Assembly: GCF_015594925.2 (NCBI RefSeq)
Contig: NZ_CP087590.1
Location: 2,542,001 to 2,606,000 of the forward strand
Direction: 5' to 3'
From: Vibrio sp. VB16
GTDB taxonomy: Bacteria > Pseudomonadota > Gammaproteobacteria > Enterobacterales > Vibrionaceae
Length of the DNA stretch: 64,000 bases
Position 1 is the first letter of the stretch, and the number at the start of each line of letters is the position of its first letter. Of the stretch, positions 16,255 to 26,095 are shown in pieces. A program made the position numbers and the translations under genes. The notes under the pieces were generated by a model, which was not told the DNA's origin, did no database searches, and worked only from the letters and a program-made list of their open reading frames with translations.

Positions 16255-16854
16255 CTATAACCATATTATTACCACACAGCCTGTAAGTAGCCCAGCCATT
16301 ATTCGGTTAAACCTTTTTTGTTGAATTGGATTTGCTAAAAACACTGACAGCATGCTACCCAACATAGCCCAAATGCCAACGCCGATTAAACAAATAATAA
16401 GAGAGACAAGTGTGAATACCGCTAGGTTAAATTGTTCGTTATCTTGTCCAATGACATACAAGCTTACCCCAGACATCGCGACCAACCACGCTTTGGGGTT
16501 CATCGCTTGAACAATAAAACCCGTCCAAAAACCAGCGTTTGATTGGTTCGTCGATTCAAAATTGGTTATTGGTGAAAGATATATTTTAGAGGCCATGTAG
16601 AGTAAGAACAGACTGCCTAATACCTGCATTGATGATGCAATCATTGGTAATAATTCGAGCATGATATGCATGATGCTACCGGATATAAACACAACAAGCG
16701 CGTAAGAAAGAGAGGCTCCGGCTACGTGTTTCATCGCTCGTTCCAAACCGAAACTGGCCGCTGTACTAGTTGCTATTACATTGACTGGGCCCGGTGTTAC
16801 TGCACCTACAAAGGCAAATGTCGCCATTGCAAAAATCAGGTTATTCAAATTCAC
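16255..16854 (-). CDS. LysE/RhtB family amino-acid exporter
   Basis: A 199-residue, highly hydrophobic protein with about six membrane segments and the family signature near the start (VGAVTPGPVNVIATSTAASFG). MNPKAWLVAMSGVSLYV in the middle is also typical. The GTG start chosen gives the standard LysE N-terminus (MNLNNLIF) and has AGAGGA just upstream; a TTG nine codons earlier is the alternative. The family exports homoserine, threonine, lysine and related amino acids, driven by the proton gradient. It precedes a cupin-AraC regulator in the same operon. Confidence 0.88.
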   Translation of the reverse strand: MNLNNLIFAMATFAFVGAVTPGPVNVIATSTAASFGLERAMKHVAGASLSYALVVFISGSIMHIMLELLPMIASSMQVLGSLFLLYMASKIYLSPITNFESTNQSNAGFWTGFIVQAMNPKAWLVAMSGVSLYVIGQDNEQFNLAVFTLVSLIICLIGVGIWAMLGSMLSVFLANPIQQKRFNRIMAGLLTGCVVIIWL

Positions 16855-17039
16855 TATCCTCTTTTTAATAAGGATAAACAAACAACCTCAACCTTTATTG
16901 AACAATATTGCAGATTAACCAAATTCAGGACGCTAGCCGCTCAATCATACAGACCGCGACTCAATTGAAGCCGTTAATAAACATGTTTAAGAATGAACAT
17001 TTATCTTGATAAAATTGAGAGGAGATTGTGCACGTAACG

Positions 17040-17330
17040 CTAGCAATTTATCCATTTCTGGGCATCCGTAGAGCTAAAGCGAGCAGAGTCATAGATCGCA
17101 TACTCTGTTTCATCTTGATTCGTTTTCGCTGACGTCACTTCTATCTGTCCAATAAACCCGATACTTTTGAGTTTATTGCAGAGGGGGACGTCTGCTTTTT
17201 CAAAAACAACGTTTAGAAAAGGCAACGTTGAACCAGAAATGATTCCATTTTCATTGAAGCGGTTCAATGCTTCGGCGAAGTGATCTGTATCGGTATATTC
17301 AATGATTTCAATTAATTGTTCTAACAACAT
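17040..17330 (-). CDS. Hypothetical protein, 96 residues
   Basis: I do not recognise this protein. It is acidic, lacks a signal peptide or membrane segment, and reads as a compact globular domain (EQLIEIIEYTDTDHFAEALNRF, GSTLPFLNVV). The start has only a weak ribosome site (GGAATTAAGTAATTT). It lies between the LysE operon and the LuxR-type regulator on the same strand as both. Plausible codon use and a clean start favour a real gene, but it could be spurious. Confidence 0.55.
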   Translation of the reverse strand: MLLEQLIEIIEYTDTDHFAEALNRFNENGIISGSTLPFLNVVFEKADVPLCNKLKSIGFIGQIEVTSAKTNQDETEYAIYDSARFSSTDAQKWINC

Positions 17331-17420
17331 AAATTACTTAATTCCGTTTCAACCAATAACCGAAACCCTAAGATCGTTACTAGGGTGGTGTTTTTATCGA
17401 GCAATAAGATATCATAATTT

Positions 17421-18182
17421 TTAACGAGTAATACTAATCTCTTCACGATAATACCGGGAAATAAGATGGTTTTGATGTTTACTGTTTGTCTTATGCAGTA
17501 ACTGCTTTATTTGGCTTCTTACTGTTTCCTTCGATACGCACCTTCTCATCGCAATTTCCGAACCATCAAGACCTTGAACTAGATACCCTAACACATCAAT
17601 CTCTGACGCCGTCAGTCGAATTCCTTTATCTAAAGCAAAGCGACAACTAGAGAACCGCGCCTTTCTTTGTTGCATCTCTACCTTAGCGATCCAATTGTTC
17701 GTCCAGTGTGTAAGGTATTGCCATAAATTCTCTATTTCTAATTGCTGCTTAACCGTTGGCTTTCTTGAACTGTGGCAACTCAATATCAACGAATAGTGGT
17801 TAAGTAGCAGATGAATACCACACATTGAATGGCGTATCTTCATTGTAGGCAATAAGACATCCCAAAATACGTCGTCTTTGATCTGTTTATCAGGAACAAG
17901 ATCTTGCAAATACACACATTGACCAAACGCTTCCTTGAGCAAATAGGCAGATAAATACACATCATGTTTCTGGTGGGAGGAATAAGTATCAAGTTGCTTT
18001 TCGGTAAATCCAACGCTGTGCTCATAAGTGTAGTTTTGCTGCGGGTCGAGTATCACCAATACAGCCTGCTCAAAACCAATACTGAACAGTTCCGATTTAA
18101 GTGTTTCCTCCAGCTCTTCGAGATTAATTGACATTCGATTATGTTGTACTATCGGCGAGCGAATCCTTGTCGATAACGTCAT
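17421..18182 (-). CDS. LuxR-type helix-turn-helix transcriptional regulator
   Basis: A 253-residue protein. The C-terminal 70 residues form a LuxR/GerE DNA-binding domain (GIRLTASEIDVLGYLVQGL, then RRCVSKETVRSQIKQLLHK). The first 170 residues form an unassigned sensory domain with several His and Cys residues; acyl-homoserine-lactone-binding signatures are not obvious. An ATG four codons upstream is also in frame, but the chosen one has GGAGAG at good spacing. It is divergent from the giant lipoprotein gene across a 270-bp gap that holds a 20-bp dyad, so regulation of that gene is likely. Confidence 0.88.
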   Translation of the reverse strand: MTLSTRIRSPIVQHNRMSINLEELEETLKSELFSIGFEQAVLVILDPQQNYTYEHSVGFTEKQLDTYSSHQKHDVYLSAYLLKEAFGQCVYLQDLVPDKQIKDDVFWDVLLPTMKIRHSMCGIHLLLNHYSLILSCHSSRKPTVKQQLEIENLWQYLTHWTNNWIAKVEMQQRKARFSSCRFALDKGIRLTASEIDVLGYLVQGLDGSEIAMRRCVSKETVRSQIKQLLHKTNSKHQNHLISRYYREEISITR

Positions 18183-18345
18183 CTCTCTCTCCATTAGCCG
18201 CTTAAATGTTGTGTTTCAAATCTCGTTCGAGACACCTTGATTATAGCCAATATCGATTATTTCGATGTGAATGCCATAGCAGTAAATACTGTGATATCAG
18301 TCCAAAAATTGACCTAGTTCATATTAATTAGATCTTTCTCAGTTT

Positions 18346-18365
18346 CATCACCCAAACGGGTGATG
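18346..18365. promoter_or_regulatory. 20-bp dyad between the LuxR-type regulator and the giant lipoprotein gene
   Basis: CATCACCC-AAAC-GGGTGATG is a perfect 8-base inverted repeat with a 4-base centre, about 90 bp before the lipoprotein ATG. Its 20-bp length and symmetry are like boxes bound by LuxR-type regulators, and the LuxR-type gene is next to it. It could instead form a hairpin in the leader of the lipoprotein mRNA. Confidence 0.45.
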
Positions 18366-18452
18366 GAGAGAAAATAATCCTATGCAAAGCTGTGAGTTAA
18401 CGTAATGCAAAAACTCTAATAAAACTATTACTTCACTACAAGGGATGTCGTA

Positions 18453-21400
18453 ATGAAAAGAAATAGGTTGTCTATCGCACTGGGCCTTATTGGTACGAGT
18501 GCACTTATGGGATGTGGTGATAGTGATTCAGCATCAACATCACCAACTCCACCGTCTACAACCACCCCGTCAGTCATCACCACCTATGACGTAACGGCGA
18601 TTGATGGCTACCTTCAAAATGCTAACGTATGGTTAGATCTAAATTCAAACTACCTACTCGACGATGCTGAACCCTCCGTTCGCTCTGGTGGAGGGGGAGT
18701 GGCGAAACTTGATGTGTCCGGCATAGAAAATTATGAAGATTACCCGATAGTGGTTCAGGCCATTGCGGGTGAAACGATTGATATTGGTATTGATATTAAT
18801 GACCCCGAAAATAACCCAGTAAACACGTCTTATATGATGTCTGCTCCTGCTGGGGAGACAGACGTTACCCCTTTGTCTACACTAGTTCATGTCATTCTTG
18901 AGCAACAAATGGCAAACGAAAAAAATGATTTAGGTAGAGATGAACTTACTCCAGCGGAAGTTGAAGCACTGAAAGAAAAAGCAAAAAGCCAAGTTGCTGA
19001 CCAATTAGGCATTGATAAAGAGGATGTATTGGGTGATTTTATCGGTGAAGGGAACAACGACGTTGCCTTTGCCGCCGAAAATATTGTCAATTCGAATATA
19101 CTACCTGAAGAACCAGAAGGATTAGCGGGCGTAGTGGAAGAAGCGAAACTGGATGATCCTGACGATAACGCTAACGATTCATCATTCTTGGCAAAAAACA
19201 GTGCGGCAAGTAGCCTTATAAAATCCACTATCGAGACTGTACAAGAAAATACGGCGGACGGTGAAGAACAAGATTTTAGCAGTGAAGAAGAAGTATTCGA
19301 CGGCACCCAAGACTCCAATACAGACACTGATAGTGACTCTGTGCCTGACTTTATAGATGCCTTCCCCAATGACCCAGACGAATGGGTGGATACCGATGGC
19401 GATGGCAGAGATGCGAACGGCGACCTCAAGAACCCGATAGGTGTAAACGAAGGTGACGGCTACGGAGATAACTCAGATCTAGATGATGATGGGGACGGTA
19501 TCAATGACATCGAAGACGCGTTCCCTCTAAATAAACATGAATCGTTAGACAGTGATAATGATTACATCGGTAATAACGCTGATACTGATGATGATAATGA
19601 CGGTTATTTGGATGAAAGTGATGGATCGAACAATCTCGTAGACGTACACCCATTAGACAACACTAAAGCTGGTGATCATGACGGCGACAGCATAGATAGT
19701 ATTGATGATGCTTTCCCTTCTGACGCCAGCAAAGCAGGTGATTTCGATGGTGATGGCGTTGACTTTGTCATTGATGAATTCCGAAATAATCCCAACGAGT
19801 GGGTTGACGCTGATGGCGATTCGTATGGCGATAACTTAGCGGACAAGTTTCCATCTGACATTAACAATTGGTCTGATGCCGATGGTGATGGCTATGGTGA
19901 CGAAACGAATGATGCCTTCTTAGGAAATACCGACGAGTGGGTTGACGCCGATGGCGATTCGTATGGCGACAACTTAGCGGACAAATTCCCATCTGACATT
20001 AACAATTGGTCTGATGCCGATGGTGATGGTTACGGCGATGAAACTGATGATGCGTATGTCAACGACCCGACAAAAGCGGTCGCCGATGTGGATGTTGCTT
20101 CTACCTATACCACACCTTATGTGGATGATCTCACAATCTCAGTACAGATAGTCGATGCAAGTAGCCATGTTCTCACCGAACAGTTCCTTGACGACACAAT
20201 TAAGACCACCACCAATATCGTCTACCGTGTTGGTACGATAACCTACGGTACTATCGATACCGTTGAAATTATCGACACCAAACCAGATACCGATACCTTC
20301 TCACGGGTGACGCATTATAGTTTCGATTATAACCTAGACGGCGACACTCAATTTGAAGGTAAGTTATTTGAGATTGGTGACAAACAAGCTAACGGTGAAA
20401 CATACTGGCGTTATATTGATGAAGCCGATGGTTCTGCTGAAGACGTCAGCAATGGCGAAGGTCGTAACTATAATTCAACCGACTTCTCAAGCATGTTACA
20501 CCCTGTTGACCTGTCTGGTATTGATACTATTCATAACGTCACCGTAACCTACTCAGTAACAGGGTTAGGTTCCCAAACGACAATAAGCTACGACCAATTT
20601 GATGTCTCTGGTTTTGACTATCAAGATACCAATACGCACATCGTTAATTTCATGTATTCCGGCGTACGAACGGTTGACGACGAAGACAAACTGTTGGCTT
20701 ATTCTAAACAAGAAGACTGGCAAGCGGATGACACTAACAACGAGTTGCTTACCTTTGTACTTGATTCAGATACCGCCTATACGTTCACTTATGAACGTCC
20801 AGTCTGGGCAACCCCTAACGACGGCATCGTAGAAGAGTATGCCGACTATAACTTCAACCCGGGTAATACAGACAACCTAACTTCCCATTGGTACAAAGAG
20901 ACGGCAACGGTCGACTTTAACACTGGTGAAAACAGCTATCACGGTTATCGCTATGTGCTTGACGAACAGCCTATCAATAGTCCAAACATAAAACTCGTGG
21001 ATGGTACACATACTGATGGTTATCTGTTTAGTGAATGGAGTGCAACAAAAACTGACGTCCATGACACCGAGTTCAACGAAGCCGCAACATGGGCTCATTA
21101 TCACTTAGATAATTACGACTTCACTGCACCCTCTGAGAGCATCGGCCAAAACTATACTGTGCATATCAAGCAGGATAACGGCATTTGGTTATCTTATGTA
21201 TTTAGTGAGTGGGAAAGCCAAAGCATTGGCAACCTAGCAAGCAATATAGAGACGTTCCGTTCCGGTGGCACCGACATTAATGACATCACGACGGGTGATA
21301 TTGTTGGCCTATCCAATATCGCAATCAACCCAAATAGATCCTTCCGATATGACGCGCTTAACCAACCGGTCCAATGGTATTTGGTAACGAACAATAGTGA

Positions 21401-23954
21401 GCTGACAACGGGTGAATACACCAAACTGCCTGTCACCTTGACTGACAATGGTCTTAAAGATGGTTGGCTAGTGTACAACACCAACAGTCATCTCTTCGTT
21501 GCAAAACCCATTGATACAAACAATGTATGGGACTGGTACGACGCCTATACAAGAGAAGAAGTGACGATCAACGATATTGAACTCAACTTAAGTAACTTTA
21601 GTTGGACCAGCAATCTTGGGCAGTTCTTCTTGGATGAATCGTTAGCGCAAGCTCAACTCGATAGTATCAATAATGATGTATTTAACGTTTGTACAAACGA
21701 AGACATTGCATCAACTGGCAGCAATGCGGATAACTATGCTGATTTCGCTCCAGCGGCAACCAACTGTGGATATAGTGCATTTAATCAAAGTACCGTTGAA
21801 AATCTAACTATCTATACAAGGGAAAGTGCAACGGAGTATAACGGCTACACCTTTAATACCGGTGGCAGCGGTACTTATATGGAAAGCAATGGCTATACGG
21901 TAGCTTTCAATTGGATGATTAATGCAGAAGGAATCATACATATAACCGATACAGATAATGATGAAACCTACCTCGCCTTAATAGATACGGAGGACAATCG
22001 TTTTAGTATTTTGGCTTTCTACACGTCTGGCATCGGTGACGAAACAGAGTCCGAAATCATTGGTCAGGAATTCACAACGACACCCCCTACAGTTGCCGCC
22101 GCAGATGCTGAAGTGATTCAGTTGATCAAGGATGAAGGAACCCTTTACTCATTCTGGGATGATGACTTTAACGCACTCCTACTTGAAACCATCGTATTTG
22201 ATGGGGTTGGTAGTGATACGGTTAGTTTGACGTCAGTCCAGAGGGTACTAGAGAATCAAGTGCTTACCGATCTTTCGCTTAATTTCGATATGGATAGGCA
22301 ACTCAGTTCTTCAGGTTGGATTGTCCCACAAGGGTATCGCTTTGATATGAGTGGCGATGTGCTTACTGCTCATCCGGGAAGCGATAATACCTATAGTTAT
22401 TCGGTCTCTGGAACCATTACTGATCTCGAAGGTGAAGTCATCTCTAGCAACACGCCAGCTTGGGAGAATTTCATTGACGATAATGCTGTATTTGCAAATG
22501 GTGCAAAACGCATTGATTTAGAAATGACAGCCAACAGCGACATCTACTACCTATGGGAGAATAGTCCTTGGGTAATGCAACCTTCAGTCGGTCACGCGGG
22601 TGATAATAATACAACATCAACATTGAACGAAATAATTAGTAGTACGTCTGCTGGAGCTCTGAATATCAGTGGTGTAAGTTCGGCAAATATCCTGAGAGCA
22701 ACAAGCATGGACTACAATCTCTTTGTGGAGTTTGTTGACGGTGGGGAAGCCAATTACTATTCATTTGAACAGAGCACTGATCAGGTGACAAAGATTGGCG
22801 TCGGTTTATGGACCAGAGAGACAATAAATTCCGAAGATATCCTGACCTACACAATTACGGAAGTGATGATAAACCAATTCAATTCGGTGACTCCAGGGAT
22901 TTGGACGGCCGATATTGAAGATCAACACAGACTGTTTTCAGTCTATGATGGTCGTGTGTATGCTGGAGAATTCGAACCTGAAGGCTCCATAGATGATGGT
23001 ATGGTTATCTACAATGCAACGGCTAAGGTTGATATTTTAGCTCAGGTCTCTATCTCATGTGGTTTTGAATTAAGTACTGAGACATGGAATACGCAAACGT
23101 TTGTAGATAGAGTAAATAACTATTTACAGTGTACCGATTCAACCTCCACTGTTCTCTCACAAGTTGACATCCTTGATTTAGTGACACATAAAGTGAACGA
23201 TAACGACGAAGAGCGCAGTTATTATTATCATTCAGACGGCACCCTTACCTATGTTAAAGGTGACGAATATAAGGATAGAAAATGGCGTTTGGAAAACATC
23301 GATGGTTTAAGTGTATTAACACAGTCTAGTAGCGATGGCACCGTCGATTTTGATCAAATGGTTCTGTTATCGCGTGACGATAACACGTTGACATACGCCT
23401 ACTACTGGGGGGAGGATTCTAACGAATCTGAACTAAGAGAACTAACCGATGTTAGTTACCGCTCTGCAGTATCCGAGTGTGACAACGGCAATACTGATTG
23501 GGATGACACCTTCGAACAACCCTCTCCATTTGCTACCGTCACCGATTTTGATGCCTCAGTTACGGCTTGTGGACTAACAGCAACGGAACAAACAGGAGCG
23601 TTCACAAGCACTATACTAACAAGTGTCACAACGTGGACAATCAATGAGCTAGAAACTGTAAATGGAACAACCGCTGTTTTTCCTGACGAAAAAATTCAAT
23701 TTTCCGATACGATGAATGGTGCCTTTGTCGATGATGAAGACGGATCATTCCCATTTAGCTGGCAAGTTGATAATGGACTCGTTTCAATTGTACTAAATGA
23801 TTTAACCGACACGGCTTCTGGAAAGTGGGCATTAATTGAAACTGACAACAACAATTATTCGGTCAAAGTATTCTGGCAAGAGTCAGAGTGGACGAATCCC
23901 GCTCCAAATCCAGACGAAGGCGAAATTTCGAGTTTCATTTTAATTAGAGAGTAA
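18453..23954 (+). CDS. Giant surface lipoprotein with thrombospondin type 3-like calcium-binding repeats
   Basis: A 1833-residue protein. A lipoprotein signal ends in the lipobox LIGTSALMGC with Cys21, followed by a Ser/Thr/Pro-rich linker, so it should be anchored in the outer membrane. Residues about 285-550 hold many DxDxDGxxD motifs (DADGDSYGDNLADKFPSD and variants), the calcium-binding loops of thrombospondin type 3 repeats; two 46-residue units are nearly identical in tandem. The rest is a chain of beta-rich modules; two near residues 1085-1210 and 1700-1833 share a Cys pair and a ...WALIETDNNxxSV-like end. It is divergent from a LuxR-type regulator. Adhesion, matrix or cell-contact roles are likely but unproven. 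Confidence 0.82.
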   Translation: MKRNRLSIALGLIGTSALMGCGDSDSASTSPTPPSTTTPSVITTYDVTAIDGYLQNANVWLDLNSNYLLDDAEPSVRSGGGGVAKLDVSGIENYEDYPIVVQAIAGETIDIGIDINDPENNPVNTSYMMSAPAGETDVTPLSTLVHVILEQQMANEKNDLGRDELTPAEVEALKEKAKSQVADQLGIDKEDVLGDFIGEGNNDVAFAAENIVNSNILPEEPEGLAGVVEEAKLDDPDDNANDSSFLAKNSAASSLIKSTIETVQENTADGEEQDFSSEEEVFDGTQDSNTDTDSDSVPDFIDAFPNDPDEWVDTDGDGRDANGDLKNPIGVNEGDGYGDNSDLDDDGDGINDIEDAFPLNKHESLDSDNDYIGNNADTDDDNDGYLDESDGSNNLVDVHPLDNTKAGDHDGDSIDSIDDAFPSDASKAGDFDGDGVDFVIDEFRNNPNEWVDADGDSYGDNLADKFPSDINNWSDADGDGYGDETNDAFLGNTDEWVDADGDSYGDNLADKFPSDINNWSDADGDGYGDETDDAYVNDPTKAVADVDVASTYTTPYVDDLTISVQIVDASSHVLTEQFLDDTIKTTTNIVYRVGTITYGTIDTVEIIDTKPDTDTFSRVTHYSFDYNLDGDTQFEGKLFEIGDKQANGETYWRYIDEADGSAEDVSNGEGRNYNSTDFSSMLHPVDLSGIDTIHNVTVTYSVTGLGSQTTISYDQFDVSGFDYQDTNTHIVNFMYSGVRTVDDEDKLLAYSKQEDWQADDTNNELLTFVLDSDTAYTFTYERPVWATPNDGIVEEYADYNFNPGNTDNLTSHWYKETATVDFNTGENSYHGYRYVLDEQPINSPNIKLVDGTHTDGYLFSEWSATKTDVHDTEFNEAATWAHYHLDNYDFTAPSESIGQNYTVHIKQDNGIWLSYVFSEWESQSIGNLASNIETFRSGGTDINDITTGDIVGLSNIAINPNRSFRYDALNQPVQWYLVTNNSELTTGEYTKLPVTLTDNGLKDGWLVYNTNSHLFVAKPIDTNNVWDWYDAYTREEVTINDIELNLSNFSWTSNLGQFFLDESLAQAQLDSINNDVFNVCTNEDIASTGSNADNYADFAPAATNCGYSAFNQSTVENLTIYTRESATEYNGYTFNTGGSGTYMESNGYTVAFNWMINAEGIIHITDTDNDETYLALIDTEDNRFSILAFYTSGIGDETESEIIGQEFTTTPPTVAAADAEVIQLIKDEGTLYSFWDDDFNALLLETIVFDGVGSDTVSLTSVQRVLENQVLTDLSLNFDMDRQLSSSGWIVPQGYRFDMSGDVLTAHPGSDNTYSYSVSGTITDLEGEVISSNTPAWENFIDDNAVFANGAKRIDLEMTANSDIYYLWENSPWVMQPSVGHAGDNNTTSTLNEIISSTSAGALNISGVSSANILRATSMDYNLFVEFVDGGEANYYSFEQSTDQVTKIGVGLWTRETINSEDILTYTITEVMINQFNSVTPGIWTADIEDQHRLFSVYDGRVYAGEFEPEGSIDDGMVIYNATAKVDILAQVSISCGFELSTETWNTQTFVDRVNNYLQCTDSTSTVLSQVDILDLVTHKVNDNDEERSYYYHSDGTLTYVKGDEYKDRKWRLENIDGLSVLTQSSSDGTVDFDQMVLLSRDDNTLTYAYYWGEDSNESELRELTDVSYRSAVSECDNGNTDWDDTFEQPSPFATVTDFDASVTACGLTATEQTGAFTSTILTSVTTWTINELETVNGTTAVFPDEKIQFSDTMNGAFVDDEDGSFPFSWQVDNGLVSIVLNDLTDTASGKWALIETDNNNYSVKVFWQESEWTNPAPNPDEGEISSFILIRE
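19797..20072. repeat. Tandem 138-bp repeat, two units, in the calcium-binding region
   Basis: Units beginning GAGTGGGTTGACGC at 19797 and 19935 are 138 bp apart (46 codons) and differ by scattered, mostly synonymous bases. Both encode EWVDADGDSYGDNLADKF and a following NNWSDADGDGYGDE stretch. The in-frame duplication points to recent expansion of the calcium-binding stalk. Confidence 0.85.
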
Positions 23955-24009
23955 TACCGGTTCCACTAAATAACTAATGTTATTAGTGCAGTCTGTATGT
24001 AAAAAAAGT

Positions 24010-24074
24010 AAACCGCTGAGTTTGAATCACCCATAATGTATGTGTTGCTTCAAAATTTCTCAGCGGTTTTTTTT
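24010..24074. terminator. Intrinsic terminator after the giant lipoprotein gene
   Basis: AAACCGCTGAG and CTCAGCGGTTT pair over 11 bases around a 38-base loop and are followed by a run of T on the plus strand. The 3' arm covers the last codons of topB, which is convergent, so the structure serves the lipoprotein gene and may also affect topB. Confidence 0.7.
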
Positions 24075-25991
24075 ACGAGTAAACTTAGGCTTACGACGAC
24101 CTGTTGCTCTTTCTACTTGAGGCAAACCTTGCAGAGAACTGGGAACTGGGTTGGTTTTTACCCCCTCCATCAGTAATGTCAGTTTTTGCTCAAGCCCTTG
24201 CATAAAGGGTTGATAGGCTTGGTTTCTTTCTGCCATGCCTTGCAGTTGGTGTTCCCAATGTGCCGTCATATCAGGATACGTCGACTCATTCGGCAACGCA
24301 TGTATCAGCCCTCGTCCAGCTTGGCTACTCAGAATGGATTTTCCCTGACGAATCAGCAATTTTCGTCTAAACAACGTGTCTAAAATTCCTGCTCGTGTTG
24401 CTTCGGTACCTAAGCCGTCGGTCTCTTTCAAGATTTTTTTCAGCTCTTTGTCTTCAACAAAACGTCCTATTCCAGTCATCGCTTGTAACAGTGTTGCCTC
24501 TGAAAAATGTTTCGGCGGTTCGGTTTTCTTCTCTTTTATTTCCCCTTCTCGGCAGATCAATTGAGTGCCTTTTTTAAGCGGAGGAACCGTGTCAAAGCCC
24601 GACTCGTCTTGATTGTCTTTGCCAATAAGCACCTTCCAACCTGGCTCGATCAGTTTGCGACCTTTGGCAATAAAACAACCACCCGCAATATCAAAAACCA
24701 ACTTCGCTTCAGCGTAAATCGCAGAGGGATAAAACTGCATCAAATACTGCCGAGCAATCTGTTGGTATATCTTCATTTCATGGCCAGACAAACCATTAAT
24801 GGCGGTTTTTTTCGGAGTAGGGATAATCGCGTGGTGCGCTTCTACTTTTTTGTCATTCCATGCCTTTGAGCGGATAGAAAGATCCGCACCACTAACGGCA
24901 CCTGCCAATTCCTTCGCGTTGTTTGCGACCGCCGCTACGACTGTCGAAGCTTGAGCAAAATGTTCGTTTGGAAGATAACGACTATCAGAGCGTGGGTAGG
25001 TAATGAGTTTGTGCTTTTCATACAAAGACTGGCAGGTATTTAATACATCCTGAGCACTCATACCGTACCGTTTGGAGGCATCAATCTGCAAGGCTGACAA
25101 TGAATAAGGCAACGGTGCCGATTGCTTGGTCTGTTTTTGTTCCGACTCAGAAACGACAGCGGGTTGATTCGCAATTCGATTCGCCACATTTTCGACCAAT
25201 TTTCGATTTAATACTCGCCCTTCTTCATCTTGCCAAGGTTGGCATGATTCGCTGGGCTTCCAACGCGCTCGTATGTCTATGCTGAACTGGCCGTCTTGGT
25301 AAGGAATCAGAGCGTGCAAAGTAAAATAGTCTTTAGCCACAAAGTTTTCTATCTCTTCATCTCGGCGGACAACCAACCCTAAAACCGGTGTTTGAACCCG
25401 CCCTACCGATAATACACCCTGATACCCCGCTTTTTGACCAAGCAGAGTATAAGCGCGAGACATATTCATGCCGTACAACCAGTCCGCACGCGAGCGTGCC
25501 AGAGCGGAAACAGACAGCGGGATAAACTCTTTATTGCTGCGCATTTGGCTTAACGCGCGTTTAACGGCGGGCAGGTTTAGATCATTAATCAATAACCGTT
25601 CTATCGAGGCTTTTCGGCTTGCGCTGACCTTAAGATAATCAATAACCTCGTCAACCAGTAACTGCCCTTCTCTATCGGGGTCACCTGCATGAATAATTTG
25701 ACCCGCTTCTTTAAGCAACTTCCTAATAACCGCAAGCTGTTTGCTGGCTGTTTTTCTTGGTCTAAGTTGCCATTGTTGTGGAACAATGGGTAAGTCGGCT
25801 AGGTTCCATTTTTTATATCTATCGTCATAAGCATCGGGTTCAACTTGTTCAAGCAGGTGCCCGATACACCACGTCACAATATCGCCATTTCCACAACGGA
25901 TATACCCTTGATCTTTTTTTTGTGGGTTGGGTAAACCAGCCGCTATTGCTCGACCTAAGCTCGGTTTTTCAGCAATAAAAAGACGTGCCAT
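24060..25991 (-). CDS. topB: DNA topoisomerase III
   Basis: A 643-residue type IA topoisomerase, close in size to E. coli TopB (653). It starts with the Toprim domain (MARLFIAEKPSLGRAIA and HAGDPDREGQLLVDEVIDYL with the DxD acidic residues) and goes on with VLSVGRVQTPVLGLVV. The catalytic tyrosine is Tyr332 in LITYPRSDSRYLP. The C-terminus is basic and short (RKPKFTRKKNR), without zinc fingers. It decatenates DNA at replication forks. Upstream, in the direction of transcription, lie a small hairpin and a decayed ydjA end, so topB probably followed ydjA directly in an ancestor. Confidence 0.95.
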   Translation of the reverse strand: MARLFIAEKPSLGRAIAAGLPNPQKKDQGYIRCGNGDIVTWCIGHLLEQVEPDAYDDRYKKWNLADLPIVPQQWQLRPRKTASKQLAVIRKLLKEAGQIIHAGDPDREGQLLVDEVIDYLKVSASRKASIERLLINDLNLPAVKRALSQMRSNKEFIPLSVSALARSRADWLYGMNMSRAYTLLGQKAGYQGVLSVGRVQTPVLGLVVRRDEEIENFVAKDYFTLHALIPYQDGQFSIDIRARWKPSESCQPWQDEEGRVLNRKLVENVANRIANQPAVVSESEQKQTKQSAPLPYSLSALQIDASKRYGMSAQDVLNTCQSLYEKHKLITYPRSDSRYLPNEHFAQASTVVAAVANNAKELAGAVSGADLSIRSKAWNDKKVEAHHAIIPTPKKTAINGLSGHEMKIYQQIARQYLMQFYPSAIYAEAKLVFDIAGGCFIAKGRKLIEPGWKVLIGKDNQDESGFDTVPPLKKGTQLICREGEIKEKKTEPPKHFSEATLLQAMTGIGRFVEDKELKKILKETDGLGTEATRAGILDTLFRRKLLIRQGKSILSSQAGRGLIHALPNESTYPDMTAHWEHQLQGMAERNQAYQPFMQGLEQKLTLLMEGVKTNPVPSSLQGLPQVERATGRRKPKFTRKKNR

Positions 25992-26019
25992 TAATTTTAA
26001 TCCACCACAAAAATCTAAG

Positions 26020-26047
26020 AAGGGCTAGATTAGCGAATCTAGCCCTT
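26020..26047. terminator. Hairpin upstream of topB
   Basis: AAGGGCTAGATT and AATCTAGCCCTT form a perfect 12-bp stem with an AGCG loop, starting 29 bp upstream of the topB ATG on the minus strand. It may be the terminator of the former ydjA gene whose remnant adjoins it, or a leader hairpin of topB. No strong U-run is present. The rest of the roughly 300-bp gap to the GcvR-like gene holds the ydjA remnant and a likely promoter region. Confidence 0.5.
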
Positions 26048-26095
26048 ACAATGCAAGGAATACTGTTAATTTATACAGCTTTATTCGCTCAACTT

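Noticed and set aside
18887..19429. 180-codon frame opposite to the giant lipoprotein
   Set aside because: Low-complexity Ser-rich shadow of the Asp/Glu-rich coding strand, no ribosome site.
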